Of a stretch of DNA of 15,080 nucleotides, positions 1 through 6,984 are shown piece after piece (position 1 is the stretch's first letter; the number at the start of each line of letters is the position of its first letter). The position numbers and the translations under genes were made by a program. Under the pieces are notes generated by a model. It did no database searches. It was not told where the DNA came from and saw only the letters and a program-made list of their open reading frames with translations. Source of the stretch: JAGTRB01 sp037439685 (lineage in GTDB: Archaea; Thermoproteota; Bathyarchaeia; TCS64); NCBI GenBank assembly GCA_037439685.1, contig JBBIVO010000041.1:1-15080 (forward strand). Reading direction: 5' to 3'.

Positions 1-1
1 G

Positions 2-970
2 AGGATCGGAGGCGTCCTGATCAGGGGGGCGAAGGGGACTGGGAAGAGCACGGCGGTTAGGGCCCTCGTCGACCTCCTCCCCGAGGTGGAGGTAGTAGCA
101 GACTGCCCCTTCCGCTGCAATCCAAAGGATCCAACGAATATGTGCGATGTGTGCAGGTCTAGGCTGGAGAGGGGGGAGAGCCTACCCAAGGCCTCCATGA
201 GGATGAGGGTTGTAGAGCTCCCAATAGGCTCGACTGAAGATAGGGTTGTAGGCACCCTAAACATAGAGAAGGCGATCAGGGAGGGGGTGAGGGCCCTCGA
301 GCCCGGCATCCTCGCCGAGGCCAACCAGAACATCCTCTACGTAGATGAGATAAACCTCCTACCCGACCACATAGCCGATGTCATCCTGGACGCGGCGGCA
401 TCGGGCTGGAACGTCGTGGAGAGGGAGGGGATAAGCGTCCAGCACCCTTCGAGGTTCATCCTCATAGGGACGATGAACCCAGAGGAGGGGGAATTGAGGC
501 CCCAGCTCCTGGACAGATTGGCCCTCCACACAGAGATCTCCACCATTCAGGACCCTAGCCTGAGGAAGGAGATCATGAGGTTCAACATAGAGTTCGAGGA
601 GGACCCCCTAGGCTTCATCGAGAGGTTCAAGGAGAGGCAGGAGGAGCTCATGAAGAGGATCCTGGCGGCCAGGGAGATCCTCAAGGGGGTGGTTGTTCCG
701 GAGAGCCTCTACGAGGTCGTGGCGAGGATGTGCATATCCCTGAAGGTGGACGGCCACAGGCCAGACATAATAATAGTTAAGGCGGCGCGGACATTGGCAG
801 CCTTCAACGGGAGGAGTAGGGTTGAGCCGCAGGAGATCCTGGAGTGCGCCTATCTGGCCCTGAGCCATAGGACCAGAAACCTTGGGATGGACCCCCCAGC
901 CACGGACGCCCAGGTCAGAGAGGAGTTCAGGAGGGCTATATCCGCCGTCGAGGGGGCTCCCGGAGGATAG
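2..970 (+). CDS. Magnesium/cobalt chelatase ATPase subunit, ChlI-like AAA+ protein (5' end missing)
   Basis: The frame is open from base 2 to the TAG at 968-970, giving 322 residues; aligned to the paralogue just downstream, only about 29 N-terminal residues are missing. Walker A (GAKGTGKST) lies at bases 29-55, Walker B is canonical (ILYVDEINLL), and the sensor-1 region carries the family motif GTMNPEEG followed by LRPQLLDR. After Walker A comes a C-x3-C-x8-C-x2-C motif (bases 104-154) that could bind metal. In known chelatases this subunit forms a hexameric ATPase that, with a VWA subunit, drives Mg2+ or Co2+ insertion by a large catalytic subunit. The next gene supplies AAA+ plus VWA domains, and GGAGG inside the last codons of this gene can serve as its ribosome site, so the two are likely translated together. 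A MoxR-like chaperone role instead of true metal chelation cannot be excluded because no ChlH/CobN is visible. Confidence 0.9.
   Translation, partial: RIGGVLIRGAKGTGKSTAVRALVDLLPEVEVVADCPFRCNPKDPTNMCDVCRSRLERGESLPKASMRMRVVELPIGSTEDRVVGTLNIEKAIREGVRALEPGILAEANQNILYVDEINLLPDHIADVILDAAASGWNVVEREGISVQHPSRFILIGTMNPEEGELRPQLLDRLALHTEISTIQDPSLRKEIMRFNIEFEEDPLGFIERFKERQEELMKRILAAREILKGVVVPESLYEVVARMCISLKVDGHRPDIIIVKAARTLAAFNGRSRVEPQEILECAYLALSHRTRNLGMDPPATDAQVREEFRRAISAVEGAPGG
419..467 (+). repeat. 49-bp tract identical to 1476-1524 in the neighbouring paralogue (copy 1)
   Basis: Bases 419-467 match 1476-1524 exactly, an offset of 1057. The tract encodes the stretch from the REGISVQHPSRF motif into sensor 1 in both AAA+ domains. 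The flanking regions are similar in protein but clearly diverged in DNA. Confidence 0.9.
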
Positions 971-977
971 ACCCTTG

Positions 978-3413
978 ATGGGGAGGATCGCATATCCCTT
1001 CACGGCCATCGTGGGCCAGGAGGATGCCAAGACAGCCCTCATCCTAAACGCCGTCGACCCCAGGCTGGGTGGGGTGCTCATCTCAGGCCCGAAGGGCTCG
1101 GGGAAGTCGACCCTCGTCAGATCCCTCGAGGAGATCCTCCCCGCGGTTGAGAGCGTTGAGGGCTGCGAGTATAACTGCAACCCAAAAGACCTAGCCCACC
1201 TCTGCCCCCAATGCCGGGAGAGGGCTAAGGAGGGCGGGTTAAAGGTCTCCCTACGACCCATGAGGATAGTGGAGCTTCCAATAGGGGCGACTGAGGACAG
1301 CCTACTGGGGACCATAGACGCAGAGGGGATCCTCAGGACCGGGGTGAGGACCATAAGCCCAGGCCTCCTGGCAAGGGCGAACCAGAACGTCCTGTATGTC
1401 GAGGACTTGAACCTCCTATCGGACCATCTCGTCGACTGCATCCTAGACCCGGCGGCATCGGGATGGGTCGCGATCGAGAGGGAGGGGATAAGCGTCCAGC
1501 ACCCTTCGAGGTTCATCCTCATAGCCTCCATGAACCCCGAGGAGGGGGGGCTGAGGCCCCAGATCCTGGACAGGTTCGCCCTAAAGGTGGACATGGAACC
1601 CCTCAAGGAGCCTAAGGAGAGGGCTGAGATCATCAGGAGAAGCCTGGCCTTCGAGGAGGATCCTCAAGCCTTCTATAAGGGATACGAGGAGGAGCAGAGC
1701 CGGCTTAGGAGGAGGATCGAGGAGGCGAGGGAGAGGCTGGAGAGGGTGGTTATACCAGAGGAGGTGATGAAGGGGGTCGGTGAGGCCTGCTCCCGCCTCG
1801 AAGTTGAGGGCGTCAGATCAGATATAGCCATCCTGAAGGCTGCGAGGGCCCTCGCCGCATATGAGGGTAGGGAGAGGGTGGAGCCCGAGGACGCCTTAAG
1901 GGTCTTCGAAGTATCCCTGAGCCATAGGGCGAAGGGGCCCGGCGGGAGGCCCTTGGAGAGGGGGAGCGTGGTGAGGGAGGTGAGGGGCATCCTCCTAAAG
2001 GAAACCTACGGGGAGGGGGAAACCACCTTCGATCTCGGCCCCTCTCCCCTTGAGATGGAGCCTCAAAGGTTCCCCCTGAAGATGGCTAAGAGGAGGAGAA
2101 GGGTACTCTCGGGAGCCCTGGGAAATATGATCAACATCCTAGCCATCGCCTCACTCCTGATATCGCTGAGCCTTGTCTCCAGCCTCATGACAGGGCTGTT
2201 CGAGGTTATGCTCCTGAATAGGCCCATCTCAGCCCTCGTTGGAGCCCTATCCATAGACAGGGTTTTAACACACCTGGCCCTGATAACCCCCATCTTCCTT
2301 ATCCTCTTCCTCATATCCAGGAGGGTGAGGAGGCCGATCATCTACATCTACACGTATCTCGGCTCTGGACTTAAGAGGCAGCTCGTCCAGAGGCAGGAGC
2401 CGAGGCCCGAGGGGGAGGAGGAGAGGCCGGTCGTCGAGAGGATGAGCCTCGTCAACATCCCCCTCTACGCCTCCCTCAGACGCCTCTACAGGCTGGCCGT
2501 GGAGAGGGGGATTAAACTCCTCCAGGTCGGGGGCAAGAGGAGGAGGAGCTACAAGCTCACATACGAGAGGAGGGCGGATAGGAGGCTCAGGACAACCATC
2601 GGGAGGCGCTCGAAGACGAAGGCCCGCTCGGAGAGGGGGAGATACATCTCCTATGAGCTTCCTAAGGGGAGGCCCTGGGACCTGGCCCTAGCCCCAACCA
2701 TCAGGGCGGCCGCCCCCTATCAGAGGTCTAGGGATAGGAGGGGGCTAGCCCTGAAGGTTGAAACTGGTGACGTAAGGGTCAAGGTAAGGGAGATGAGGGC
2801 GCCCATAACGATGGTCCTCCTCCTCGACATGAGCGAGTCCATGATCTCATCCCTAGAGAACGTCAGGAACGCGATACTTAGCATGAGGGACACCATCCTC
2901 AAGAGGAGGGACCGTGTGGGCCTGGTGATATTCAAGGGGGAGGGGGCTACAACCCTCCAGCCTCCAACCAGAAACCTGGGGCTCGTGGTGAGGAGGCTGA
3001 TGGAGGTGGGGGCGAGCGACCTCACCCCCCTCGCCTCCGGAATGTTCGAGGGCTGGAGGGTTCTGAGAAACGAGAAGGTCAAGAACAGGGATATCATCCC
3101 CTTCCTCGTCATCGTCTCAGACGGGATAGCCAACATACCCCTAGAATCACCCCTCTCGCCCAACACCCGCCGATACTACATGAACACGGCCCAGGCAGAC
3201 GTGATAGACGTTGCATACCTCCTTAGGAGGTCCGGGATCAGGACCATGGTGATCAACCCAGCCCATGCAGTTGAGGAGGAGCTTCTGAAGAGGCATAGAG
3301 GGGTTGAGGAGATAACTGGAAGGAGGTTCCTAGAGCCGACGGAGCTGCTCATGGAGATACCCAAGATAACAGGAGGCTACTACTATGGGATCGGAGAGGA
3401 GGGGGAGCTGTAG
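978..3413 (+). CDS. Fused ChlI-type AAA+ / membrane hairpin / ChlD-type VWA protein
   Basis: 811 residues. I chose the ATG at 978, preceded by GGAGG at 962-966, because the protein then begins in the family N-terminus (MGRIAYPFTAIVGQEDA); the longer in-frame start at 882 reads only the back of the previous gene. Domains: AAA+ core at 1-340 with Walker A GPKGSGKST (37-45), a C-x3-C-x8-C-x2-C motif (63-79) and sensor-1 ASMNPEEGG; two strongly hydrophobic segments at about 386-411 and 428-448; a basic linker at 519-590 including LRAAAP-like IRAAAPYQRSR, typical of ChlD/cobaltochelatase; and a VWA domain from about 609 with MIDAS residues D617-x-S619-x-S621, T683 and S714-D715-G716. Walker B is odd: VLYVED where the family has VDE, so acidic residues are swapped (142-143). 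Family knowledge makes it the D-type partner of the upstream I-type ATPase. The membrane hairpin suggests a membrane-anchored complex, which is inference. The metal substrate is unknown. Confidence 0.88.
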   Translation: MGRIAYPFTAIVGQEDAKTALILNAVDPRLGGVLISGPKGSGKSTLVRSLEEILPAVESVEGCEYNCNPKDLAHLCPQCRERAKEGGLKVSLRPMRIVELPIGATEDSLLGTIDAEGILRTGVRTISPGLLARANQNVLYVEDLNLLSDHLVDCILDPAASGWVAIEREGISVQHPSRFILIASMNPEEGGLRPQILDRFALKVDMEPLKEPKERAEIIRRSLAFEEDPQAFYKGYEEEQSRLRRRIEEARERLERVVIPEEVMKGVGEACSRLEVEGVRSDIAILKAARALAAYEGRERVEPEDALRVFEVSLSHRAKGPGGRPLERGSVVREVRGILLKETYGEGETTFDLGPSPLEMEPQRFPLKMAKRRRRVLSGALGNMINILAIASLLISLSLVSSLMTGLFEVMLLNRPISALVGALSIDRVLTHLALITPIFLILFLISRRVRRPIIYIYTYLGSGLKRQLVQRQEPRPEGEEERPVVERMSLVNIPLYASLRRLYRLAVERGIKLLQVGGKRRRSYKLTYERRADRRLRTTIGRRSKTKARSERGRYISYELPKGRPWDLALAPTIRAAAPYQRSRDRRGLALKVETGDVRVKVREMRAPITMVLLLDMSESMISSLENVRNAILSMRDTILKRRDRVGLVIFKGEGATTLQPPTRNLGLVVRRLMEVGASDLTPLASGMFEGWRVLRNEKVKNRDIIPFLVIVSDGIANIPLESPLSPNTRRYYMNTAQADVIDVAYLLRRSGIRTMVINPAHAVEEELLKRHRGVEEITGRRFLEPTELLMEIPKITGGYYYGIGEEGEL
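1476..1524 (+). repeat. 49-bp tract identical to 419-467 (copy 2)
   Basis: Second copy of the shared tract, lying in the AAA+ domain of the fusion protein. It could reflect recent gene conversion between tandem duplicates or strong codon-level constraint. Assembly collapse is less likely because the flanks differ. Confidence 0.9.
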
Positions 3414-3776
3414 GAGTTCTTCCTGACCGAGGCCCTAGGCCTAGTCAGCCGCTGAGGCAATAGGGGAATTGGTGAAATGCCTCCAGCTTATGCAGGGGCC
3501 TTCCCGCTTCCACTCCCAGCCCCCCACACCTAGAGCACGGGCTCCCGTCGGCAGAGGCCCTCCCCTTCAGCCACCTCTGGAAGGCGGGTTACGGAGGCTT
3601 TGGCCTCCCCAGGCGTAACTTCCAAGCCCTACGCAGACAGAATACTCCACGAAAGAGGAGATAAGCCGTTACTCGGCTCATATCCCCCATTCAGAAGGGG
3701 GCTTCATAGCTAAAGGAGTTCTGGAAACCCTATCCCATCTTTCTTTTTAAAGACCGACTGGGGCCATTATGAGAAG
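3414..3776 (+). other. Gene-free stretch with clustered hairpins; candidate structured RNA or long 3' UTR
   Basis: No convincing ORF was found on either strand. The sequence holds several inverted repeats. The best is a compound hairpin at 3578-3624: TGGAA pairs with TTCCA, GTTAC (3588-3592) with GTAAC (3615-3619), and GGAGGC (3593-3598) with GCCTCC (3603-3608) around a TTTG loop. Others are AGGCC/GGCCT with GAC/GTC at 3425-3446, AGCCG/CGGCT at 3664-3678 and CCCCC/GGGGG at 3684-3701. A T-rich run at 3738-3748 could end a plus-strand transcript. It directly follows the VWA fusion gene, so it may be that gene's 3' UTR, an independent small RNA, or the remnant of a mobile element. I could not match it to RNase P RNA, SRP RNA or a tRNA. 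Confidence 0.4.
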
Positions 3777-3835
3777 CCAGTTCCATATCAAATGGAAGAT
3801 TTCATTGAAAGAGTTGGGTTTGTTATCAAAAATTG
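3777..3835. terminator. Hairpin and T-rich run between convergent transcripts
   Basis: A perfect 6-bp inverted repeat, TTCCAT (3781-3786) and ATGGAA (3792-3797), encloses a 5-nt loop. On the minus strand a TTTTT run at about 3828-3832 follows the stop of the oxidoreductase beta gene. These fit a terminator for the minus-strand operon, with the T-run at 3738-3748 doing the same for the plus strand. Archaeal terminators depend mainly on T-runs, so the hairpin may be incidental. Confidence 0.4.
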
Positions 3836-3865
3836 GGTAACGGCGGTGTAGTGGTTCGATGTTAG

Positions 3866-4753
3866 CTAGTATCCCCTCTCATCCCTCTCTAGGAGCCTCT
3901 CCCACCTCTCGTGGATCCGCTTCTCCATCTCGGCTACCTGTTCATCCGTCAGGTGTCTGAATCTCCCCTGCGTCTGGAGGAACTCCCTCAGGGGTCTCAG
4001 GGTCTTGGGCTTTATGTTGAGCTTGAACCTTCCCTCCACGACCTCGTAGACCGGCCAGAACCCTGTCTCGACGGCCAACCTCGCTATCGCTACCATCTTC
4101 TCGGGCGAGTATCTCCAGCCCGTCGGGCAAGTGTTCAGGACCTCTATGTAGCTGAGGCCCTTCCCCTCCTCCGTCGTCAGCCTCTGGGCCAGCTTTATCT
4201 TCCTCCTGTAGTCGGGTATGTTGTGGATGGATGCCGTCGCCACGAGGGGTATGCGATGGGCCTCCATTATCTCAGGCATGCTCTTAGGCCAGACCGTCTT
4301 TCCCTGGATCAAGCTCCCCACAGGGGTGGTCGTGGTCCAAGCCCATCTAGGCGTCGCCCCGCTCCTCTGTATCCCCGTGTTCATGTAGGCCTGGTTGTTC
4401 TGGCATATGTATATTATCCTCTCACCCCTCTCCGCCGCCCCTGAGAGGGCCTGGAGCCCTATGTCGTAGGTTCCCCCATCGCCGGCTATGACGACCACAT
4501 TTGTATCCTTGTGGCCGGCTGCCTTAAGACCCCTCGCAACCCCGGAAGCCGCGGCGGCCGCAGAGGGGAACTGGGTTGGACCCCGGTCTATGAGCATGGC
4601 TCCAGACCAGGCCCCGCAAGAGGCGGGGATTACCACCACGGAGTTCCTTCCCAGGGTGTCCAAGGTGTGCCTGGATATTAGGACCATGGCGCAGCCTTGG
4701 CATGCGCCCGTCGGGGGGATGGTCACCCTCTCAACGGTTACAAGATCGCTCAA
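3866..4753 (-). CDS. 2-oxoacid:ferredoxin oxidoreductase beta subunit, copy 1 (TPP-binding)
   Basis: 295 residues from a TTG at 4753, chosen because AGGAGG overlapping the alpha-gene stop sits 9 nt before it and the protein then starts like other POR beta subunits. An in-frame ATG at 4798 would overlap the alpha gene by 32 bp. Four cysteines expected to hold a [4Fe-4S] cluster are visible: C18, C21, C46 and one in NTCPTGWR. The TPP motif GDGGTYDIGLQAL begins at residue 91. The enzyme class oxidatively decarboxylates a 2-oxoacid to an acyl-CoA and reduces ferredoxin. Two changes from the pyruvate consensus stand out against copy 2: NNQAYMNTG instead of DNEAYMNTG next to the thiamine, and CGAWSG followed by QFPSAAA where copy 2 has GCLEVATT and HNAFENAAA. 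Substrate is therefore unassigned. It is the last gene of its operon. Confidence 0.9.
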   Translation of the reverse strand: MSDLVTVERVTIPPTGACQGCAMVLISRHTLDTLGRNSVVVIPASCGAWSGAMLIDRGPTQFPSAAAAASGVARGLKAAGHKDTNVVVIAGDGGTYDIGLQALSGAAERGERIIYICQNNQAYMNTGIQRSGATPRWAWTTTTPVGSLIQGKTVWPKSMPEIMEAHRIPLVATASIHNIPDYRRKIKLAQRLTTEEGKGLSYIEVLNTCPTGWRYSPEKMVAIARLAVETGFWPVYEVVEGRFKLNIKPKTLRPLREFLQTQGRFRHLTDEQVAEMEKRIHERWERLLERDERGY

Positions 4754-4766
4754 CCCTTCCAGCCTC

Positions 4767-5979
4767 CTAGAATCCTGCCAGCCTGATCTCCATGGCACCT
4801 ATCTCATGGCCGAACCAGGTCTGCTTCTCCACCCTCCCCGTCCTAGCGGCCTCCAGAACCTTCTGGTAGGCGAACTGGAGATCCTGAGGCCTAATATCCG
4901 AGCCTCCGAGGCCGAGGATNNNNNNNNNNNNNNNNNNNNNNNNNNNNNNNNNNNNNNNGGGAGGCCTTAAGGTCTCCATAGACCTCTCCATAGTTGCACC
5001 CGTGAGTCACATCCCTCTCGCAGACCCCTAAGGCCTTGAATCCATGCTTCCCTTGGAGCTCGATGAGGTCCTCTGCCGGGAATGGCCTGAAGCTTCTAAG
5101 CCTTATCAGGCCCACCCTCTCCCCCTTCTCCCTAAGGATGTCGACCACATGCCTCGCTGTTCCCGTCATGGAGGCCATGGTCACGAGGACCGCCTCGGCG
5201 CCCTCAACCCTATAGGTCTCGATCAGGCCGTTTCCATACCTCCTCCCGAAGACCTCCGCGTACTCCTCGTTCGCCTCCCTTATAACCTCCTTCGCGTTCG
5301 TCATGGCCTGCTCGTGCTCCATCTCCTGGAGGGGAACCCCAGGCGTATCCCATTGGATGAACTCGCTCCTGCTGGGGTCTATGCGAACAGCATATGGCCT
5401 GTATTGGGGCAGAAACCTGTCCACATCCTCTTGGCTTGGAAGCCTCACCGTGGCCCCGGTATGGGATGTCACGTAGCCGTCGTAGAGGACCATTAATGGC
5501 ATGAGGACCCTATGGTCCTCCGCTATCCTGAAGGCCTGGAGGGTCGTGTCCAAGGCCTCCTGCGGGCTCTCCACGAATAGCTGGATGAAGCCCGTCGTTG
5601 CCTCGCACATGCTGTCGGTATAGTCGGCGAAGAGGCTCGAGTAGCTCCTATTCGGGACGGCTATAACCAGGGGGATCCTGTCCCTGTGGACCATCTCCAG
5701 GTTCTCGTGGGCGTACATCAACCCTGGTCCACAGGTGGCCGTGAAGATCCTCACACCGCATGCTCCAGCCCCCCTCATCGCGGCCAGGCAGCTGTGCTCC
5801 CCCTCGATCTCTATGAACTCAGCGTCCATCTCCCCATTCGCAATGTACTCCGAGATCTTCTCCGTCACGGGAGACTGGGGGGTTATGGGGTAGGCAGCTA
5901 TGACCTTAACCCTGGCCAGCTTCACGGCGTAGGCTATCGCGTCGTTTCCCGTCATGAAATCTATCTTCTCCTTCGCCAT
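4767..5979 (-). CDS. 2-oxoacid:ferredoxin oxidoreductase alpha subunit, copy 1 (interrupted by an assembly gap)
   Basis: Starts at ATG 5979, one base after the delta-gene stop, and reaches the TAG at 4767-4769. Motifs: YPITP at residues 30-34, EGEHS at 59-63, NR at 110-111, and the C-terminal ILGLGG segment after the gap. The alpha subunit contributes to the thiamine and substrate site. The reading frame changes across the N-run, but alignment with copy 2 (KA to GLGG spacing) predicts a true gap of about 38 bases, which restores the frame, so I treat this as one intact gene. Residues 117-131 read LFADYTDSM then CEATTGF, whereas copy 2 has the usual NDHSDAM then GARDSGW. This divergence near the region that contacts substrate in known enzymes suggests a substrate other than pyruvate. 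VOR-type (ketoisovalerate) signatures are not matched either. Confidence 0.87.
4920..4958. other. Assembly gap (39 Ns)
   Basis: A run of 39 Ns lies inside the alpha-subunit gene. The flanking frames are compatible only if the true length leaves remainder 2 on division by 3. The paralogous gene predicts 13 codons here, equal to 38 missing bases. Confidence 0.97.
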
Positions 5980-5980
5980 T

Positions 5981-6265
5981 CTACCTCTCCCTCTCCATCC
6001 TTATGGCCTGGACTGGGCACTCTTCGGCGCAGACCCCGCATCCCTTGCAGACCAGGTAGTCTATAACGGCCGACCTTTCACCCTTCGAGATGACCCCCTC
6101 CGGGCAGTAGTCCACGCATAGCCAGCAGCGCCTGCACCTATCCTCGTCGACGATCGGCCTGAAGACCCTCCAAGACCATGCCGCCCTGCCCTCCTTATAC
6201 CTATTTATCGCCTCCTCATCCAGCACCCTACCCCTCAGGGTTCTCCACACTATCTTAGCTGACAT
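5981..6265 (-). CDS. 2-oxoacid:ferredoxin oxidoreductase delta subunit, copy 1 (2x[4Fe-4S] ferredoxin-like)
   Basis: 94 residues from ATG 6265, one base after the gamma-gene stop (TGACATG), to a TAG one base before the alpha ATG. Two complete ferredoxin motifs C-x2-C-x2-C-x3-C-P are visible: cysteines 44/47/50/54 and 73/76/79/83. In four-subunit PORs this small subunit carries two [4Fe-4S] clusters that pass electrons from the thiamine/beta cluster to soluble ferredoxin. The N-terminal 40 residues are basic and retain WRVFRPIVD before the first cluster, resembling the WRTFRP stretch usual in the family, but lack a clear TGDWR. The tight one-base spacings on both sides indicate translational coupling. 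Confidence 0.93.
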   Translation of the reverse strand: MSAKIVWRTLRGRVLDEEAINRYKEGRAAWSWRVFRPIVDEDRCRRCWLCVDYCPEGVISKGERSAVIDYLVCKGCGVCAEECPVQAIRMERER

Positions 6266-6266
6266 G

Positions 6267-6818
6267 TCAGCTCCCCCAAACCCTCGTCTCCTCGTAGGCC
6301 ATCCTAAGGGCCTCTATATTCGCCGCGTGGAGCCTCTCAGGCAGCACGTTCCTGATGGCCTCCTCAATGGTGGAGAGCTTCAGGATCCCCATGGTCTTGG
6401 TGAAGGCGCCTAGGATGGCGGTGTTGGATATGGGAGCCTTTATCGTCTTCAGGGCCACCCCGGTCGCGTCCACCACCCCAACCTTGGAAAGCCTCTTGGT
6501 GTAGCCTATCTCCTCAGGGGGCTTCAAGGTGTTCAAGACCGCGAATCCCCCCTCCTTCAGCCCCTTGGCGACGACCTCCATCTCAGCGAGGATAGGGTCA
6601 AGAACCACAATCCCGTCGGGCTCATAGATCTGGCTTGAGATGAGGATGGGCCTATCCCCAAGCCTTAGGTAGACCTCCACGGGTGCCCCCCTCCTCTCGA
6701 ACCCATAGAATGGAAGAGCCTGGCTGTAGAGCCCCTCGAGGCTAGCGGCGAGCCCCAGTATCTTGCTTGAAGTCACGACGCCCTGACCGCCCCGTCCATG
6801 CATCCGAATCTCAATCAT
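6267..6818 (-). CDS. 2-oxoacid:ferredoxin oxidoreductase gamma subunit, copy 1
   Basis: 183 residues from ATG 6818, which gives the family start MIEIRMHGRGGQGVV. The in-frame upstream ATG at 6866 is rejected because a TATA-like box (6848-6857) lies inside that extension. Family hallmarks are HGRGGQGVVTSSKILG at the N-terminus, FERRGAPVEVY in the first third and ISNTAILGAF later. In four-subunit PORs the gamma subunit is a structural part of the CoA/substrate-binding assembly (domain III of the single-chain enzyme). It opens the gamma-delta-alpha-beta operon; a purine-rich GGGAGAGGAAG precedes the ATG. Compared with copy 2, the FERRGAP motif replaces PERSGAP. Confidence 0.93.
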   Translation of the reverse strand: MIEIRMHGRGGQGVVTSSKILGLAASLEGLYSQALPFYGFERRGAPVEVYLRLGDRPILISSQIYEPDGIVVLDPILAEMEVVAKGLKEGGFAVLNTLKPPEEIGYTKRLSKVGVVDATGVALKTIKAPISNTAILGAFTKTMGILKLSTIEEAIRNVLPERLHAANIEALRMAYEETRVWGS

Positions 6819-6845
6819 CAGGCTTCCTCTCCCTATCCAATGCTC

Positions 6846-6862
6846 CCCATATATAGCTTTCC
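6846..6862 (-). promoter_or_regulatory. TATA-like promoter of oxidoreductase operon 1
   Basis: Read on the minus strand, GGGGAAAGC followed by TATATATGG resembles a BRE plus TATA box, centred about 35 bp before the ATG at 6818. It predicts a transcript start only a few bases before that codon. Confidence 0.5.
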
Positions 6863-6886
6863 CCAAGCATCAAGGCCAGGATATCT

Positions 6887-6900
6887 AGAATATTTATTCT
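6887..6900. promoter_or_regulatory. AT-rich perfect inverted repeat in the divergent intergenic region
   Basis: AGAATA-TT-TATTCT is a perfect 6-bp inverted repeat with a 2-bp spacer. It lies between the divergent operon-1 promoter and the hydrolase promoter, about 70 bp upstream of the operon-1 ATG. A related sequence, AGAATATTTTTAT, recurs at 6968-6980. It could be a regulator site, though AT-rich palindromes also arise by chance. Confidence 0.3.
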
Positions 6901-6967
6901 TTATCATGGGAGGTTGGGAGATTAGGAGACGATTCGCCACACCCGATCTGGGATGCATCCTCTAAAG

Positions 6968-6984
6968 AGAATATTTTTATTTTC
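6968..6984 (+). promoter_or_regulatory. TATA-like promoter of the metallo-hydrolase gene
   Basis: AGAATATTTTTATTTTC stands out in a GC-rich context and is centred about 34 bp before the ATG at 7010. Just before that ATG is a short inverted repeat, AAGCT-tag-AGCTT (6996-7008), which would lie over the transcript start. Confidence 0.5.

Noticed and set aside
608..1633. Long open frame on the minus strand (341 codons)
   Set aside because: It lies opposite two clear AAA+ genes and its translation is low-complexity with no family features; it is an antisense shadow of GC-rich coding DNA.
3473..3663. Short open frames in the gene-free region, including a minus-strand fragment with CSRCGG resembling a TnpB zinc ribbon
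   Set aside because: There is no start codon, only one CxxC pair, and stops on both sides within about 50 codons. No other transposase motif is present, so a TnpB call is not supported.
3635..3670. GACAGAA...ATAAGCCG string reminiscent of the 3' conserved part of RNase P RNA
   Set aside because: The spacing is wrong and the 5' conserved GAGGAAAGTCC-type region is absent on either strand.
3849..3866. GGTTCGAT resembling a tRNA T-loop
   Set aside because: No matching T-stem, acceptor stem or anticodon arm can be folded around it.
4891..4991. Frameshift or pseudogene in the copy 1 alpha subunit
   Set aside because: The frame change coincides exactly with the N-run and is explained by an arbitrary gap length; sequence on both sides is conserved.
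6819..6866. Longer N-terminus for the copy 1 gamma subunit from ATG 6866
   Set aside because: It adds 16 non-family residues and includes the likely TATA box; ATG 6818 gives the conserved start.
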